In this document: positions 35,555 to 43,931 of the stretch, in pieces | Position numbering within the stretch: the stretch's first letter is position 1 | Layout of the letters: every line of letters starts with the position of its first letter | Assembly (NCBI RefSeq): GCF_009671245.1 | Contig: NZ_VTFS01000001.1 | Span: forward strand, 717,914 to 781,913 | Length of the DNA: 64,000 nucleotides | Origin: Marinicella rhabdoformis | GTDB lineage: Bacteria > Pseudomonadota > Gammaproteobacteria > Xanthomonadales > Marinicellaceae | Direction of reading: 5' to 3' | The notes under the pieces: generated by a model | What the model was told of the DNA's origin: nothing | Seen by the model: only the letters and a program-made list of their open reading frames with translations | The model's database searches: none | Translations under genes and position numbers: made by a program

Positions 35555-36355
35555 TTAAACTTGCCACATTTCCATCATCAGCTTGATGAGTTCTTGGACT
35601 TTTTTATGGTAACTAATATGTGGAAACTGAGGTAAAAACTCAGAGACATCAACACCTGCATAATTTTGTACCACGCACCATTCAATTAATGGATGGCCTG
35701 CACCTGCAAACTCCCAATCTAAAATACAAATATCCTGCCCATTGTCGATGATATTCATCGGGTTGAGATCAAAATGAAGTAAATTGCTTTGTTTTTTCCA
35801 AAACCCCAAATGAATCAGCTCAGTCACTATAGCGTTAATCGATGATTTCAATGATGTATCCATTTCAGAAAAATAATGGATATATTCGACCATACGAAAC
35901 ACCAACTCTGATCTTTTGTTTTGGAATTGAATTTGGTGTAACGGCGCTATTTTATCGGCCAGTTGCATAAGTTTTTCTGGGTTTTTAAGGTCTTCACTCT
36001 GCCATGGCTCGCCTTCAAAATATTCAGTGATTAAATAGCCTTTGCTGAAATTATTGACTATTAACTTGGGAGCAATGTTTAAAGGACGAATGGCTTCTAA
36101 AATTTGGGCTTCTGTTTGGCGGTGAATGCCTGGCAATTCATCGTTATTGAACCTAACCACATACACACCACGTTGGGTTTTGACTTTGAATGTCTTATTG
36201 ATTGTGCCACCAATCAACTCTGTAAGTGATTGATAACCTGCTTTTCTAACCTCGGGTAATTCCGCTACTTTTTCTTCCCATTGATTCAGTCCCCAATCAT
36301 TGATGACACTGTCTTTTACAACCGTTGTTTTATCGTCGTTTCTATTGTTGCTCAT
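35555..36355 (-). CDS. thiamine-kinase-like phosphotransferase (APH/choline kinase fold)
   Basis: A 266-aa soluble protein of the aminoglycoside phosphotransferase/choline kinase fold. The Brenner-type catalytic motif is H-F-D-L-N-P-M-N (Asp and Asn), the metal site is ILDWEFAG, and the N-lobe has IGGTINKTF. Its place at the end of a TPP-riboswitch operon with a PnuC-type transporter makes thiamine the likely substrate, trapping it as thiamine phosphate. The ATG at 36355 overlaps the pnuT-like stop by 14 bases and has AAAAGG upstream; the frame is open to 36388. Fold firm, substrate inferred from context. Confidence 0.85.
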   Translation of the reverse strand: MSNNRNDDKTTVVKDSVINDWGLNQWEEKVAELPEVRKAGYQSLTELIGGTINKTFKVKTQRGVYVVRFNNDELPGIHRQTEAQILEAIRPLNIAPKLIVNNFSKGYLITEYFEGEPWQSEDLKNPEKLMQLADKIAPLHQIQFQNKRSELVFRMVEYIHYFSEMDTSLKSSINAIVTELIHLGFWKKQSNLLHFDLNPMNIIDNGQDICILDWEFAGAGHPLIEWCVVQNYAGVDVSEFLPQFPHISYHKKVQELIKLMMEMWQV

Positions 36356-36938
36356 AAGCCTTTTGCCATGCAGTGATGCCCATGACAATCATCACCAAAT
36401 AAACACCAAACAATGAAGCGGTTAGGTACAAACCTTTATGCCAAAACAAAACGGCTGAGACTGAATTTATTACAAGCCAATAATACCAATTTTCAAACAC
36501 TTTCCAAACCACCAAAAAAGTAGTAGCAACTGCAAAGCAAGTGGTAAACGCGTCCCAATAAGCAAAGTCTGCTTTCAAAGAGGACATATAGTATCCAAGA
36601 AAAGGAACGCACAAGCCTGTGATAATGATTAATTTCAGGTGTTTTTGCCAAGGCCATTTAATGATGGGTTTGTGGTGGTCATTCGTTTCACCCTTTGTCC
36701 ATTGCCACCAGCCATAAACTGCCATGACCAGATAAAAGACATTAAGCAGTGACTCAGAAAATAGAGAGACCGCATGAAACAGGTAAATGTAAATACTGGT
36801 GCTGACGAATGCAAAAAGCCAACACCAGATATTTTCTTTAACCACCAGAACCAAATAAAAAATACCGCAAATAACGGCAACCATCTCCAACAGTGACTGC
36901 GCAGTCCAAGCTGTCAGTATCTGATTTAATATGTCCAC
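36342..36938 (-). CDS. pnuT: PnuC-family transporter, probably PnuT (thiamine uptake)
   Basis: A 198-aa integral membrane protein with about seven helices and the PnuC signature region YLVMAVYGWWQWTKG. PnuC proteins carry nicotinamide riboside, thiamine or riboflavin by facilitated diffusion followed by kinase trapping. Here the riboswitch, the small thiamine-binding protein upstream and the kinase downstream all point to thiamine. It sits in the inner membrane. The gene overlaps the kinase start by 14 bases and lies 11 bases after the thiamine-binding protein gene. Confidence 0.9.
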   Translation of the reverse strand: MDILNQILTAWTAQSLLEMVAVICGIFYLVLVVKENIWCWLFAFVSTSIYIYLFHAVSLFSESLLNVFYLVMAVYGWWQWTKGETNDHHKPIIKWPWQKHLKLIIITGLCVPFLGYYMSSLKADFAYWDAFTTCFAVATTFLVVWKVFENWYYWLVINSVSAVLFWHKGLYLTASLFGVYLVMIVMGITAWQKAYEQQ

Positions 36939-36949
36939 AAGTCTTTCAA

Positions 36950-37207
36950 TCAGTCTACTTGTGGTGACAAATCACCGTTCAAAACTTTCATTACAAATGG
37001 TGCTTTGGGTGTGGTTTCATGGGCTTTTTGCATACACAGACTGACAATCCGCATCACTTCTGCATAATCCCCAAAAACCTGTGTACTCATGGTATTGGTG
37101 ATCACTTTGATGCCGTTGTGGGCATTCAAATCATCGATAAAACCTTGGATCGCCGGGATGAATTCATCCGCCAAAGGGTACATACTGATTTCTACTGAAA
37201 CGTTCAT
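36950..37207 (-). CDS. small thiamine-binding protein (YkoF/MTH1187-like)
   Basis: An 85-aa protein resembling the thiamine-binding PF01910 family: MNVSVEISMYPLADEFIPAIQGFID at the N-terminus, a middle VITNTMSTQVFGDYAEVM (family T-x-x-S/T-T-x-V-x-G), and a short basic-acidic tail. It has a ferredoxin-like fold and no signal peptide, so it probably binds thiamine, or its pyrimidine part, in the cytoplasm. Second gene of the riboswitch operon, separated from the receptor by a perfect hairpin. Confidence 0.88.
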   Translation of the reverse strand: MNVSVEISMYPLADEFIPAIQGFIDDLNAHNGIKVITNTMSTQVFGDYAEVMRIVSLCMQKAHETTPKAPFVMKVLNGDLSPQVD

Positions 37208-37252
37208 TTGCGCTCTCTATTCCCTCTTTCCGTTGGAGGTTATTTTGTTATG

Positions 37253-37281
37253 TGCTCAAGTGTGGTTGCCACACTTGAGCA
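37253..37281. other. perfect 13-bp intercistronic hairpin inside the thiamine operon
   Basis: Bases 37253-37265 pair perfectly with 37269-37281 around a TTG loop, between the receptor and the thiamine-binding protein genes. No U-run follows on the minus strand, so it is more likely a partial terminator or a 3'-end-protecting hairpin that lets receptor mRNA exceed that of the downstream genes. Confidence 0.65.
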
Positions 37282-37303
37282 ATGATACTACGAAACTTTT
37301 GAT

Positions 37304-39391
37304 TTAAAAGTCAAATTCTGCACTGATGCCAAAATGGCTTGGATCACCTTTGTGGGTGTACAATTCATCATTCCATTCTGGCGGTACAACGCCAAAGTAG
37401 AAACCACGAACCGCATAATCTTGATCCAAAACATTACGACCCCAAGCATACACAGCCCATGTGTCAGCTTGATAACCGGCTTTCAGGTTAACCAACTCAT
37501 ACGCATCTGAAATTTGATCGTGTGAGTCAGAAAAGTAAAACTCATCAGAACCATTCACATCAACGCGGGCAAAGAAACCAGTGTCACCTTGATACAACAG
37601 ACCTAAATTGTATGTATAACTCGGTGCATGCGCCTGATCTCGGCCAGTGAAATCACCGTCAACAGTGACATAGTCAGAAAACTCTGCTTTCAACAAACCC
37701 AATGCACCATGCAAAGAGAAGTTGCGGTTGACTTGGAAACGCCAGTCAGCTTCTAGACCATAATTCTTACCTTCTGCCGCATTGCCTGTGAAAAATACAT
37801 AGGTCAATGGGTCAGTGGGATCAACTTGGTATGAAGTGCTGACTTGCATGTCTTCGCGTTCAGAATAAAATGCTGCCAGATTTAAATTCAATCGGTAATC
37901 CAACAACATCGCCTTCAAACCCACTTCCATGTTCCACAAATACTCAGGATCATAGTCACGCTGTGCTGGTTCCAAAGAAGTGCTCAAATTAAAGCCACCT
38001 GCTTTGTAACCACGCGATAAAGTGGCATAGATGTTCTTGCTGTTGTCTAATGCATGGTTGATTGACAGCTGGCCACCGAACATGTCATCTTTGGGTGACA
38101 AATCCAAACCATCAGAATCCATGTATTCGGCATCACGCTGTTCAAAGCGCAAACCGGTTGTTAACACGGTATTTTCTGACAAATGGGTATCCAATTGACC
38201 AAAAACAGCGATGTTTTGTGCTTCAAAGTCACTGCTCAAATCTCGGTCAACATAACCATTATAAAAATCATTGTATAGGTTAGATTCTTCCATGCTTGAA
38301 AAATACAAGCCGGCAATCCAATCCGTGCTGCCACCAAAAATTTGTGAATCAGGGCCAGACACCAAGCGGAACTCTTGAGTCAAGTGAGTCCGTTCACGGT
38401 CATTCAATGACGTGAAATCATAAGGTGCTTCATCACCCCAATAATCATCATTCCCCCAGTCACCATCAAAGAAATAACTGATATCAGAATCCGTATATGA
38501 AGTGATGCTGACCAAGTCAAAAGCACCCTGATCAATGGTATTTCGCATACTGAAACCTTTGGAACGCTGCCTGTCCCAACCCAAATCATCAATGTGGGTA
38601 GTGAAACCATTTTCAGGCGTCCAAACATCAAAACCATTGTCAATGTCGGCAACAATCAAGGTGAAATCCATTTCCCAGTTTTCACTCGCTTGCCAATTGA
38701 TTTTACCGCGTGCCATCAACTCGTCTTTTTGGTTGCTGTCGTCACTGTTGAAATAATCATTGTAACGAAACCCATCCGCATAGGATTGGTGCACTGAAAA
38801 ACGGTAGGCTGCATTTTGCTCCAAAGCGCCCGTGGCACTGAAACCCAGTGCTTTGTCACCGTCATCGCCCCATAAGGTTTCCACATGGTAAGCTGCGTCT
38901 TGACTTGGCGCTTTTGATTGGGCATAAATCATGCCAGCCAATGCATTGGCGCCATAACGCGTACCTTGTGGACCGCGCAGCACTTCGATCTGTTGCATAT
39001 CGAATAAAGTCGCTACGCCACCGATACCGGTGAAGTCCATGTCGTCGATGATGAAGCCTACTGATGGGTTGGGCGCACCTTGGTATTGTGAACGCTCACC
39101 GATACCGCGGATTTGAAAGTAGCGAGGACGTGATGTTGAACCTGACCAATTCAAGTTCGGCACCAAACCCATGATTTCTTCGAAATGTTGGTTACCGGCT
39201 TGTTTGATGGTTTCTTCGTCGATGACTGCTACAGAAGTGGCTATTTCTCTGACGCTTGTGTCACTGCGCAAATCTGCGGTCACAGTTAAATCTTCAAGCT
39301 TTTCTGTATCGTTATCTTCCGCTGTTACTAAGCCGCAAGCCAATAACAAAGATGTACTGAGTGTTGTTTTAAAAAAACGTGTTGTGTTCAT
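37304..39391 (-). CDS. TonB-dependent outer membrane receptor, predicted thiamine receptor
   Basis: A 695-aa outer membrane receptor. Signal peptide about 1-24, then a TonB-box-like LEDLTVTA, the plug domain (IRGIGERSQYQG, IEVLRGPQGTRYGANALAG) and a 22-strand barrel ending in the aromatic HFGISAEFDF. The TPP riboswitch in its leader and the thiamine genes behind it identify thiamine, or its phosphates, as the probable cargo; energy comes from TonB-ExbBD. The ribosome site AGAGA at 39397-39401 lies within a sequence that can be masked by the leader. Receptor assignment firm, ligand by context. Confidence 0.93.
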   Translation of the reverse strand: MNTTRFFKTTLSTSLLLACGLVTAEDNDTEKLEDLTVTADLRSDTSVREIATSVAVIDEETIKQAGNQHFEEIMGLVPNLNWSGSTSRPRYFQIRGIGERSQYQGAPNPSVGFIIDDMDFTGIGGVATLFDMQQIEVLRGPQGTRYGANALAGMIYAQSKAPSQDAAYHVETLWGDDGDKALGFSATGALEQNAAYRFSVHQSYADGFRYNDYFNSDDSNQKDELMARGKINWQASENWEMDFTLIVADIDNGFDVWTPENGFTTHIDDLGWDRQRSKGFSMRNTIDQGAFDLVSITSYTDSDISYFFDGDWGNDDYWGDEAPYDFTSLNDRERTHLTQEFRLVSGPDSQIFGGSTDWIAGLYFSSMEESNLYNDFYNGYVDRDLSSDFEAQNIAVFGQLDTHLSENTVLTTGLRFEQRDAEYMDSDGLDLSPKDDMFGGQLSINHALDNSKNIYATLSRGYKAGGFNLSTSLEPAQRDYDPEYLWNMEVGLKAMLLDYRLNLNLAAFYSEREDMQVSTSYQVDPTDPLTYVFFTGNAAEGKNYGLEADWRFQVNRNFSLHGALGLLKAEFSDYVTVDGDFTGRDQAHAPSYTYNLGLLYQGDTGFFARVDVNGSDEFYFSDSHDQISDAYELVNLKAGYQADTWAVYAWGRNVLDQDYAVRGFYFGVVPPEWNDELYTHKGDPSHFGISAEFDF

Positions 39392-39443
39392 TTGGATCTC
39401 TGAATTAAATTAAAAGAGACCCGGTTCTGGCGAGATATGATTG

Positions 39444-39538
39444 ACCCATTCCTACGCCGGTGTTAACCGGATCAGGTTCTAAGGGTTTGACACAGTGTTA
39501 TCTAAAGTGCCATCTCAGGTAAAAACCACCCCTTGGAT
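39444..39538 (-). promoter_or_regulatory. TPP riboswitch (THI box) aptamer
   Basis: On the minus strand the conserved TPP-binding blocks occur in order: GGGGTG, CTGAGA, ACCCTTAGAACCTGATCCGG, then TTAACACCGGCGTAGGAA. P1 closes with AUCCA (39538-39534) pairing UGGGU (39448-39444). It sits 52 bases before the receptor ATG. Downstream pairings suggest translational control (see findings). Confidence 0.97.
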
Positions 39539-39545
39539 GCCGCGC

Positions 39546-39574
39546 ATTCTATCGCCAAGGGCTGATTTTCTCAA
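39546..39574 (-). promoter_or_regulatory. promoter of the thiamine operon
   Basis: On the minus strand TTGAGA (39574-39569), a 17-base spacer and TAGAAT (39551-39546) predict a start near 39539, exactly at the 5' edge of the riboswitch P1 helix. It starts 16 bases past the end of the histidine kinase gene, so the operon is independently transcribed. Confidence 0.7.
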
Positions 39575-39589
39575 ATATTTTTTAAGTTA

Positions 39590-41125
39590 TTAGCTGGCCA
39601 TTGCTGGCTCTGAAACCACTGGCAATTCAAAACTAAACACCGTTCCTTTTCCTAAATGACTGGTCACTTTGATTCGACTGCTGTGTAAATCAATGATTTT
39701 TTTGACAATGGCCAGACCCAAGCCAGAAGAATTTTTTGCACTGGTTGCACTGTTTTCTGCGCGGTACAATCGATCAAAAATGTGTGGCAATTCTTGTTCG
39801 CTGATACCACAACCTGTGTCTCGGATTATCATATGGTAACTCTCTTCCTTTAGGCTTAACATGATGGTCACTTGTCCTTTGGGTTCTGTGTGTTTGACTG
39901 CGTTACTGATGAGGTTTTCTAATACCCTTTGCATCAAGCCAATGTCAGCTGACACCAGGCAGTGGGTATCTGGTACTTTGACCTCCAAAGTAATGTCATT
40001 GGCTTCACACAGGTGTTTGAACTCCATGCTCACATCCTGCATCAATTCGGCCATAGAAAACACTTCATATTCGGGCTTTATGGCCAATGAATCTAATTTT
40101 GACAATTCAAACAAATCACTGACCAACTGATTCAACCTTTGACAATGCTTGCTGGCCGTTGCCATGAATTGTTGCTTGTCTTCTTCACTTAAACGGTCTT
40201 TTTTAATCACCAAAGTGTCTAAATAGCCTTGAATAGATGCCAAAGGTGTTCGTAAATCGTGTGAAACGTTGCTGATTAAATCTCTGCGGTTTTGATCTGC
40301 CGCTTTGATTTGGTTCATTTGTTGTTCTATCTTATTTTTCATTTCAGCAAACGATTGACTCAATACCATGATTTCATCACCTTTGGACTTGTTTCGCTTT
40401 CGACTACTTGTTTCTTTTCTGCCTGTAATTTGATTTTGAAAACGAACCACATCTTGGGTTAACTTTTTCAAGGGCTTAGTCAACGTGCGAACCATCAACC
40501 AACCAACAATAAAACTCAACATAAGTAAAGCCACAATGCTCGCCAATGCAATTTGTAAAATGTAGTTTTGACTGATGTCTTTAACTAACAGTTCATAGGT
40601 TTTTCCACCCAAAATAGCGTAAACATATCCTTCCAATTGGTCATTAAACCTAACTTCCGCTGCCGAAAATGCCTTGCTGCTATTGGGGTTCCTTGGATCA
40701 AGGTTCAATAGCGGTCGGGCTGAATCTGGCTGTAAGAATTCCCTTACACCCTGTAAAGGTATCTGCTTTTGAAGCAATGCTTCTGGCGGTATATTGTGGC
40801 TTAAAATATGTCCTTGCTTGTCCAACAAGTACACTTCAACCGTTGGATTGATAACCATAGCTCGCGCCGCCAATCGCTTAATTGCATCTTCATTGTGCAC
40901 CCCGTTTTGAATCAATTGCTCTTCTGCTGCGACATACATGGCAATCGAACCATTCAGTCTTTGGGTAATCTCTAGGTTATATTGAACTGTGGCAAATCGA
41001 ACAATAAATGCCAAAGCCACACCCATAACAATAAACAATGAAATCAGCATCCATGAAATTTTTCTGCTCAAGGACATAGAATGACCCGAAGAATCAATTG
41101 TGCTCATGCGCGGGCCTGTGCTCAT
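39590..41125 (-). CDS. sensor histidine kinase
   Basis: A 511-aa membrane kinase: two membrane helices (about 23-43 and 190-212) around a periplasmic sensor of about 145 residues, a HAMP-like linker with a Lys/Arg-rich stretch (TGRKETSSRKRNKSKGD), then the HisKA domain with phospho-acceptor His289 (NVSHDLRTPL). The ATPase domain has NLISNAVKHT, DTGCGIS, HIFDRLYR and SGLGLAI. Partner of the response regulator upstream, with ATGA overlap. The first 18 bases of the gene are a tandem duplicate, giving two possible ATG starts (41125 and 41107). The signal is unknown; the periplasmic part has features of a PAS/Cache-like sensor. Confidence 0.93.
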   Translation of the reverse strand: MSTGPRMSTIDSSGHSMSLSRKISWMLISLFIVMGVALAFIVRFATVQYNLEITQRLNGSIAMYVAAEEQLIQNGVHNEDAIKRLAARAMVINPTVEVYLLDKQGHILSHNIPPEALLQKQIPLQGVREFLQPDSARPLLNLDPRNPNSSKAFSAAEVRFNDQLEGYVYAILGGKTYELLVKDISQNYILQIALASIVALLMLSFIVGWLMVRTLTKPLKKLTQDVVRFQNQITGRKETSSRKRNKSKGDEIMVLSQSFAEMKNKIEQQMNQIKAADQNRRDLISNVSHDLRTPLASIQGYLDTLVIKKDRLSEEDKQQFMATASKHCQRLNQLVSDLFELSKLDSLAIKPEYEVFSMAELMQDVSMEFKHLCEANDITLEVKVPDTHCLVSADIGLMQRVLENLISNAVKHTEPKGQVTIMLSLKEESYHMIIRDTGCGISEQELPHIFDRLYRAENSATSAKNSSGLGLAIVKKIIDLHSSRIKVTSHLGKGTVFSFELPVVSEPAMAS

Positions 41126-41136
41126 GCGCGGGCCTG
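41101..41136. repeat. 18-bp perfect tandem duplication at the regulator/kinase junction
   Basis: TGCTCATGCGCGGGCCTG is present twice, at 41101-41118 and 41119-41136. It covers the end of the response regulator gene and the start of the histidine kinase gene. It adds six codons in frame and duplicates the kinase start codon. Confidence 0.95.
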
Positions 41137-41832
41137 ATTGGCGATGAATTTATATCCTACTCCCCAGACCGTTTCGATGTATTTGGGGTGGTGACTGTCA
41201 ACCTCAATTTTAGCGCGCAAGCGGTTCATGTGAGAATTGACTGTGTGTTCATAGCCTTCATGACCATAGCCCCAAACTTCATCTAACAACTGAGACCGGT
41301 TGTACACTTTTTCTGGGTGGCTGGCAAAGAAATGCAACAAGTCGAATTCTTTCGCCGTCAGCTTCACTTGGCGACCACATAAGGTCACTGCACGTTGTTC
41401 TGGGTTAATTTCTAATTCATCGCAGACAATACTTTCGGCAGCATGGTGATTGTGTTTACTGGCATTGGCTCGCCTGAGCAAAGCTTTGACCCTGGCCACA
41501 AGCTCCAATACGCTGAATGGTTTTGCCAAATAATCATCGGCCCCCATTTCCAAACCCAGCACCCGATCCAGTTCGGTTGATTTGGCTGTCAACATCAGGA
41601 TTGGTACCAACTGATTTTCAGCGCGAACCCTTCTGCACACTTCCAAACCATCCATTCCTGGCAGCTTTAAATCTAAAATGATGGCATCCCAAGATTGCTG
41701 CTTTGCCACATGTACTGCTTGGATGCCATCGTGTACCAAAGTGATGTTCTGACAAATGTCAGAAAGATGAATTTTAATTAACTGCGCAATATCCAGCTCA
41801 TCTTCCACCACCAATATTTTCTTACTGTTCAC
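41122..41832 (-). CDS. OmpR/PhoB-family response regulator
   Basis: A 236-aa DNA-binding response regulator. Receiver domain (about 5-120) with the acidic pair in VVEDELD, phospho-acceptor Asp in IILDLKLPG, Thr in LTAKST and Lys in AKPFS. Winged-helix domain (about 140-232) with KLTAKEFDLLHFFASHPEKVY and YIETVWGVGYKF. I take the GTG at 41832 as start because a GGGAGG ribosome site precedes it and the length is normal; the frame is open to an ATG at 41901. It controls transcription together with the kinase immediately downstream; targets unknown. Confidence 0.93.
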   Translation of the reverse strand: MNSKKILVVEDELDIAQLIKIHLSDICQNITLVHDGIQAVHVAKQQSWDAIILDLKLPGMDGLEVCRRVRAENQLVPILMLTAKSTELDRVLGLEMGADDYLAKPFSVLELVARVKALLRRANASKHNHHAAESIVCDELEINPEQRAVTLCGRQVKLTAKEFDLLHFFASHPEKVYNRSQLLDEVWGYGHEGYEHTVNSHMNRLRAKIEVDSHHPKYIETVWGVGYKFIANQARA

Positions 41833-41912
41833 CTGACCCGCCTCCCGTTTTTGTAATTGATTGGGTTTGTGTGCCCTGTGTATGAGAAAGGTATGTGACA
41901 TATTTTCTTACA

Positions 41913-41943
41913 AAAAAATGTCGCCCACATTCAGCAGGCGACA
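41913..41943 (-). terminator. intrinsic terminator of the spondin-domain gene
   Basis: Bases 41937-41943 and 41919-41925 form a 7-bp GC-rich stem (TGTCGCC/GGCGACA) with an 11-base loop. On the minus strand it runs into seven U residues (41918-41912), 15 bases past the stop codon at 41958. It separates the spondin gene from the two-component genes. Confidence 0.9.
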
Positions 41944-41957
41944 CTTTTCATGTCCTC

Positions 41958-43814
41958 TTAAAGTTGGCAAGCGCCGTTGAAATCCACTGGACCAGAAGTC
42001 AATCGAGTCAAACTTTCACTGCCTGAGCCAAACCCATCTAGCACCGAATCATAGCTCATTACAGCCGTTGTACAGCCAGTGAACTTAATTTTCACTTGAC
42101 CCCACAAAGTGCGCATCACATCTGCTGAATTAAAATCATCGCCAAAGCCTGCCCCTTCGGTCGCTGCCAAATCTACAATGGCAGTATCGCCAACCACTGG
42201 GCCAACACCGACTAACCACAACTGATCACCCGAACCATCGGCTTGATACGCATACCAAGACACCATGGCACGAACACCACTACCGTCTGGATTACTGGTC
42301 ACATCAATCACCAAACCATGACCTGGTTTTTCAGCGTTATACCATGAACCACTGAATCCACCGTCGACCAATCGTGATACACGTATTTCAGCCACTTGAT
42401 TACCCGCTGCTGTGAAGTCTGCCGCCGTTTCATCAAAAGTAAAACCTGGGCCATTGGTACCGCCGAGGAAATGCTGTGGTGAGCCACTTGGATTACCTGC
42501 TGAACCATTAAAACCGGGATGCACAGCAATCAAATCACTGGTCGCCATTCCTGTATCAGGTGCGGCTTGATCAAAGAATGCGGCATCTGACTCTGTATTG
42601 GCTTCTGTACCTGCGTCCCAGACGCCAGAGCCATTGATTTTGATATTCACAGGTCCTTGGAAATCGCCTGCTTCATCAAACAACTCATAAGCCATGGCGT
42701 TGTCATTACCTACAAAAGCATCATTAGAAGGCAACACCATTGAAGCATAAGAAAAGTAACGGTTGTTCATGGGATTGACATAGACCATGGCATCAGATTT
42801 CATACCCGGATCGAACAATGGTGCACCTGCAAAACCTTCAGGGTTAGTCAGCATCATGCCCAAACCAGCACCAGATACATTAAAGCCAGCATTCAAATCA
42901 TCAAAACTGCCGTCTTCTGCTACACGCTCAAGCGCCATTGACGCCATTTCGCCACTGTTAAATAAATCATAACTGCCATCATGAAAGCCGAGCCAAAATG
43001 GGGTCAAGAATGTACCGCCATCTGAAGCGGTGTTTTTTACGCTGACGCGCAAAGGTTCAGCGGCCATCTGAATGGTCACTCGCATCATGGCGTGACCTGG
43101 ATAGGTAAAATCACCTGCCATAGAATCTAACATCGTACCCGGTGGCAATGTCGCACCCAAAAAGTTAACCGGTGAACCATCTGGATTTCCCATGGACCCA
43201 TTGAACCCCATGTGCATGCCTATGCCATCCTGGGTTGTCATGCCCGTGTTAGGCGCCATTTGGTTTAAAAAGGCTGCATCAGTTTCGGTATTGGCCTCTG
43301 TGCCTGCGTCATATACTTGGTTACCATAAACCACAAACGACATTGGCCCTAAGAAAGCGCCTTGGTCATTAAATAATTGATAAGCCATGGCATCGTCATT
43401 AGCAACGAAAGCATCATTGGATGGTATCACCATGCTGGCAAAACTGAAGTATTGGTGCATATTGGGATCTAAATCATAAACCACCATACTTTTTTGACCA
43501 GGATCAAAAATCGGTGCGCCAGCAAAACCCGGTTCATTAAAAATCATGTCATCCATGCCCGCATTGGTCGAAAAGTCGGCCCGCAAAGTGGCTGCATCGC
43601 CATCTTCGGCCAATCGTTCTAATCCTGCTGATGCCATACTGCCTGCATCAAACAGATCAAAATCACCACCATGAAAACCCACCCAAACTGGCGTGAAGTA
43701 CAAACCACCTTCTGAATTCAAGTTTTCAACTGTGACTTTCAGCTCAACTGCTTGCGACTGAAAAGCTGCTGTCATGGCAGCAAATAATGCCGCCTTCTTA
43801 AAAATATTGTTCAT
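41958..43814 (-). CDS. exported protein with two spondin domains and a C-terminal beta domain
   Basis: A 618-aa secreted protein. Signal peptide MNNIFKKAALFAAMTAAFQSQA, then two tandem spondin_N-like domains (about 25-225 and 230-440), each with LTPFWLGFHDGSYDLFN-like and IPSNDAF(V)xNDxAMAY segments and acidic, metal-binding-like loops. The last 140 residues (FSGSWYNAEKPGHGLVID to the end) form a separate domain of the kind seen repeatedly in exported proteins of related marine bacteria. The start at 43814 has a GAGGAA ribosome site; the frame is open to 43901. Probably extracellular adhesion or matrix protein; no catalytic residues recognised. A good terminator follows. Confidence 0.88.
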   Translation of the reverse strand: MNNIFKKAALFAAMTAAFQSQAVELKVTVENLNSEGGLYFTPVWVGFHGGDFDLFDAGSMASAGLERLAEDGDAATLRADFSTNAGMDDMIFNEPGFAGAPIFDPGQKSMVVYDLDPNMHQYFSFASMVIPSNDAFVANDDAMAYQLFNDQGAFLGPMSFVVYGNQVYDAGTEANTETDAAFLNQMAPNTGMTTQDGIGMHMGFNGSMGNPDGSPVNFLGATLPPGTMLDSMAGDFTYPGHAMMRVTIQMAAEPLRVSVKNTASDGGTFLTPFWLGFHDGSYDLFNSGEMASMALERVAEDGSFDDLNAGFNVSGAGLGMMLTNPEGFAGAPLFDPGMKSDAMVYVNPMNNRYFSYASMVLPSNDAFVGNDNAMAYELFDEAGDFQGPVNIKINGSGVWDAGTEANTESDAAFFDQAAPDTGMATSDLIAVHPGFNGSAGNPSGSPQHFLGGTNGPGFTFDETAADFTAAGNQVAEIRVSRLVDGGFSGSWYNAEKPGHGLVIDVTSNPDGSGVRAMVSWYAYQADGSGDQLWLVGVGPVVGDTAIVDLAATEGAGFGDDFNSADVMRTLWGQVKIKFTGCTTAVMSYDSVLDGFGSGSESLTRLTSGPVDFNGACQL

Positions 43815-43931
43815 TGTTAATTCCTCGCTTATTGAATATGTGGGCCTATTGTGAACAACAAAAATCACGCAATTCTCACGAAACAAGAACGATTTTCTCA
43901 AACTGACCTTTTTTTAAAACAGTAGGTTAAA

